Origin: Epiperipatus broadwayi
Lineage: Eukaryota; Onychophora; Udeonychophora; Euonychophora; Peripatidae
NCBI GenBank assembly: GCA_028023455.1
Contig: JAQFVV010000013.1
Coordinates: 558,001 to 622,000 of the forward strand
DNA length: 64,000 nt
Direction of reading: 5' to 3'
Below are positions 63,122 through 64,000 of this stretch, one piece after another. The first letter of the stretch is position 1; each line of letters opens with the position of its first letter. A model generated the notes under the pieces. The model was not told where the DNA came from. It did not search any database and saw nothing but the letters and a program-made list of their open reading frames with translations. Made by a program: the position numbers and the translations under genes.

Positions 63122-64000
63122 TATTATTTTCCTATTACTTCTATTATTATCAAGTTTCTTTTTTTACTCTTTATCAACACCACATTCTACATCTCAACTG
63201 TACCATATTGCAGCTTCCTACCAACACAGAAACAACCCTATTATAAACTTGTATTACATATAAACAAAATTTTCAAGTTTTAAAAATGCTAATTTGCTTT
63301 ATATATTTTTTTTAATTTAAATTTATTGTTGTAATATATCAAATCATTTTAAAACATCGCTTTTATGCTTCTTTAGATGATACATAATATTTCTTATCAA
63401 AAATATATTAAAATATCACTATTCTCGAGAAAACTTATTTTATTATAGATTATAAAAATTATCCAACAATTTTGCTTTGTTCATGGGGATCATTCATTAT
63501 TGAAAAAAAAAAACGGTGCAAAAAAATAACATAATAAATTATATGCACACAAATATATATATATGAATTATGTCAGCATAACCCTCAAGCTTAAACATAC
63601 CACAGAATATCAGCAATCTATTGTTAAGACAAAGCTACCGTAGACAGTAAATCTGATGTAATTTACCTACAATAACCAGTAAATTGTAGACAAATTTTTA
63701 TTTAATATATATATAATGCAGTATTCTGTTTGTAGTACATTTTCTCTTCTGTCAATAAAAACATTGATTTTTTTTATAGCAGTTGTTTTTAACAAATTGT
63801 AAGAATTTTTTTTAATCCATATAAGTATATAATGCACATTTTAATTAATATTAAAAAAATTTATATACGTTTATTTTAATATTCTTTTGAAAGGACTACA
63901 TTGCATAAAACCTTGAGAAAACTTTGAAAATGATGGAGAATTTTATGATTCAGTATAATAAAACAAAGTTTGTCAAGGAAAGTGATATTTTAATGTATTT
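63122..64000. other. AT-rich spacer, no gene seen
   Basis: About 63610-63660 weakly resembles 15955-16010. Nothing else is recognised up to the end of the window. Confidence 0.35.

Overview
The window is very AT-rich animal nuclear DNA. It has no operon-like gene packing and no long intact ORF. Three things identify it as animal: non-LTR retrotransposons of two or more clades, Penelope-like, mariner and hAT remnants, and many tRNA-derived SINEs. The combination of tRNA-type SINEs, RTE-type LINEs, mariner copies and long (AAT)n arrays would suit a lophotrochozoan such as a cephalopod mollusc. That assignment is inference; no host gene confirms it. The window reads as intergenic or intronic sequence.

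Layout. 1-7.4 kb holds AT-rich spacer, several inverted repeats, SINE remnants and a (TATC)n array. 7.45-12.4 kb holds an (AAT)n array of about 394 bp, abutted by a decayed two-ORF APE-type LINE (copy 1). 12.4-25.1 kb is mostly spacer, with a snapback element at 20.2 kb, a pogo-like transposase scrap at 18.6 kb and dispersed repeats at 22-23 kb. 25.1-30.5 kb holds a second, fuller LINE (copy 2) with (AAT)n on both sides and its two ORFs overlapping as TAATG. 33-37 kb is a dense mobile-element block: a foldback remnant split by a snapback element, SINEs, two hAT-type MITEs and a dimeric structured repeat flanked by 11-bp duplications. 38.9-39.6 kb and 61.0-61.7 kb are decayed mariner copies. 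41.4 kb (+) and 51.0 kb (-) encode the C-terminal part of a Penelope-like GIY-YIG domain, each followed by the same hairpin motif. 45.3-49.1 kb holds RTE-type LINE remnants. 54-64 kb holds a tandem duplication, two more snapback elements and further SINEs.

The most interesting structure is a short element family at 20.2, 33.1, 56.0 and 58.2 kb. It begins AAAACAG, three of the four copies fold on long internal arms, it ends in a shared motif with TCATGTG, and it is flanked by 11-14 bp direct repeats. That fits neither ordinary MITEs nor Helitrons. The dimer at 36.3-36.9 kb is also unusual: a chain of conserved hairpins repeated twice inside one target duplication. The only candidate host coding sequence is a possible 55-codon terminal exon on the minus strand at about 53.5-53.7 kb.
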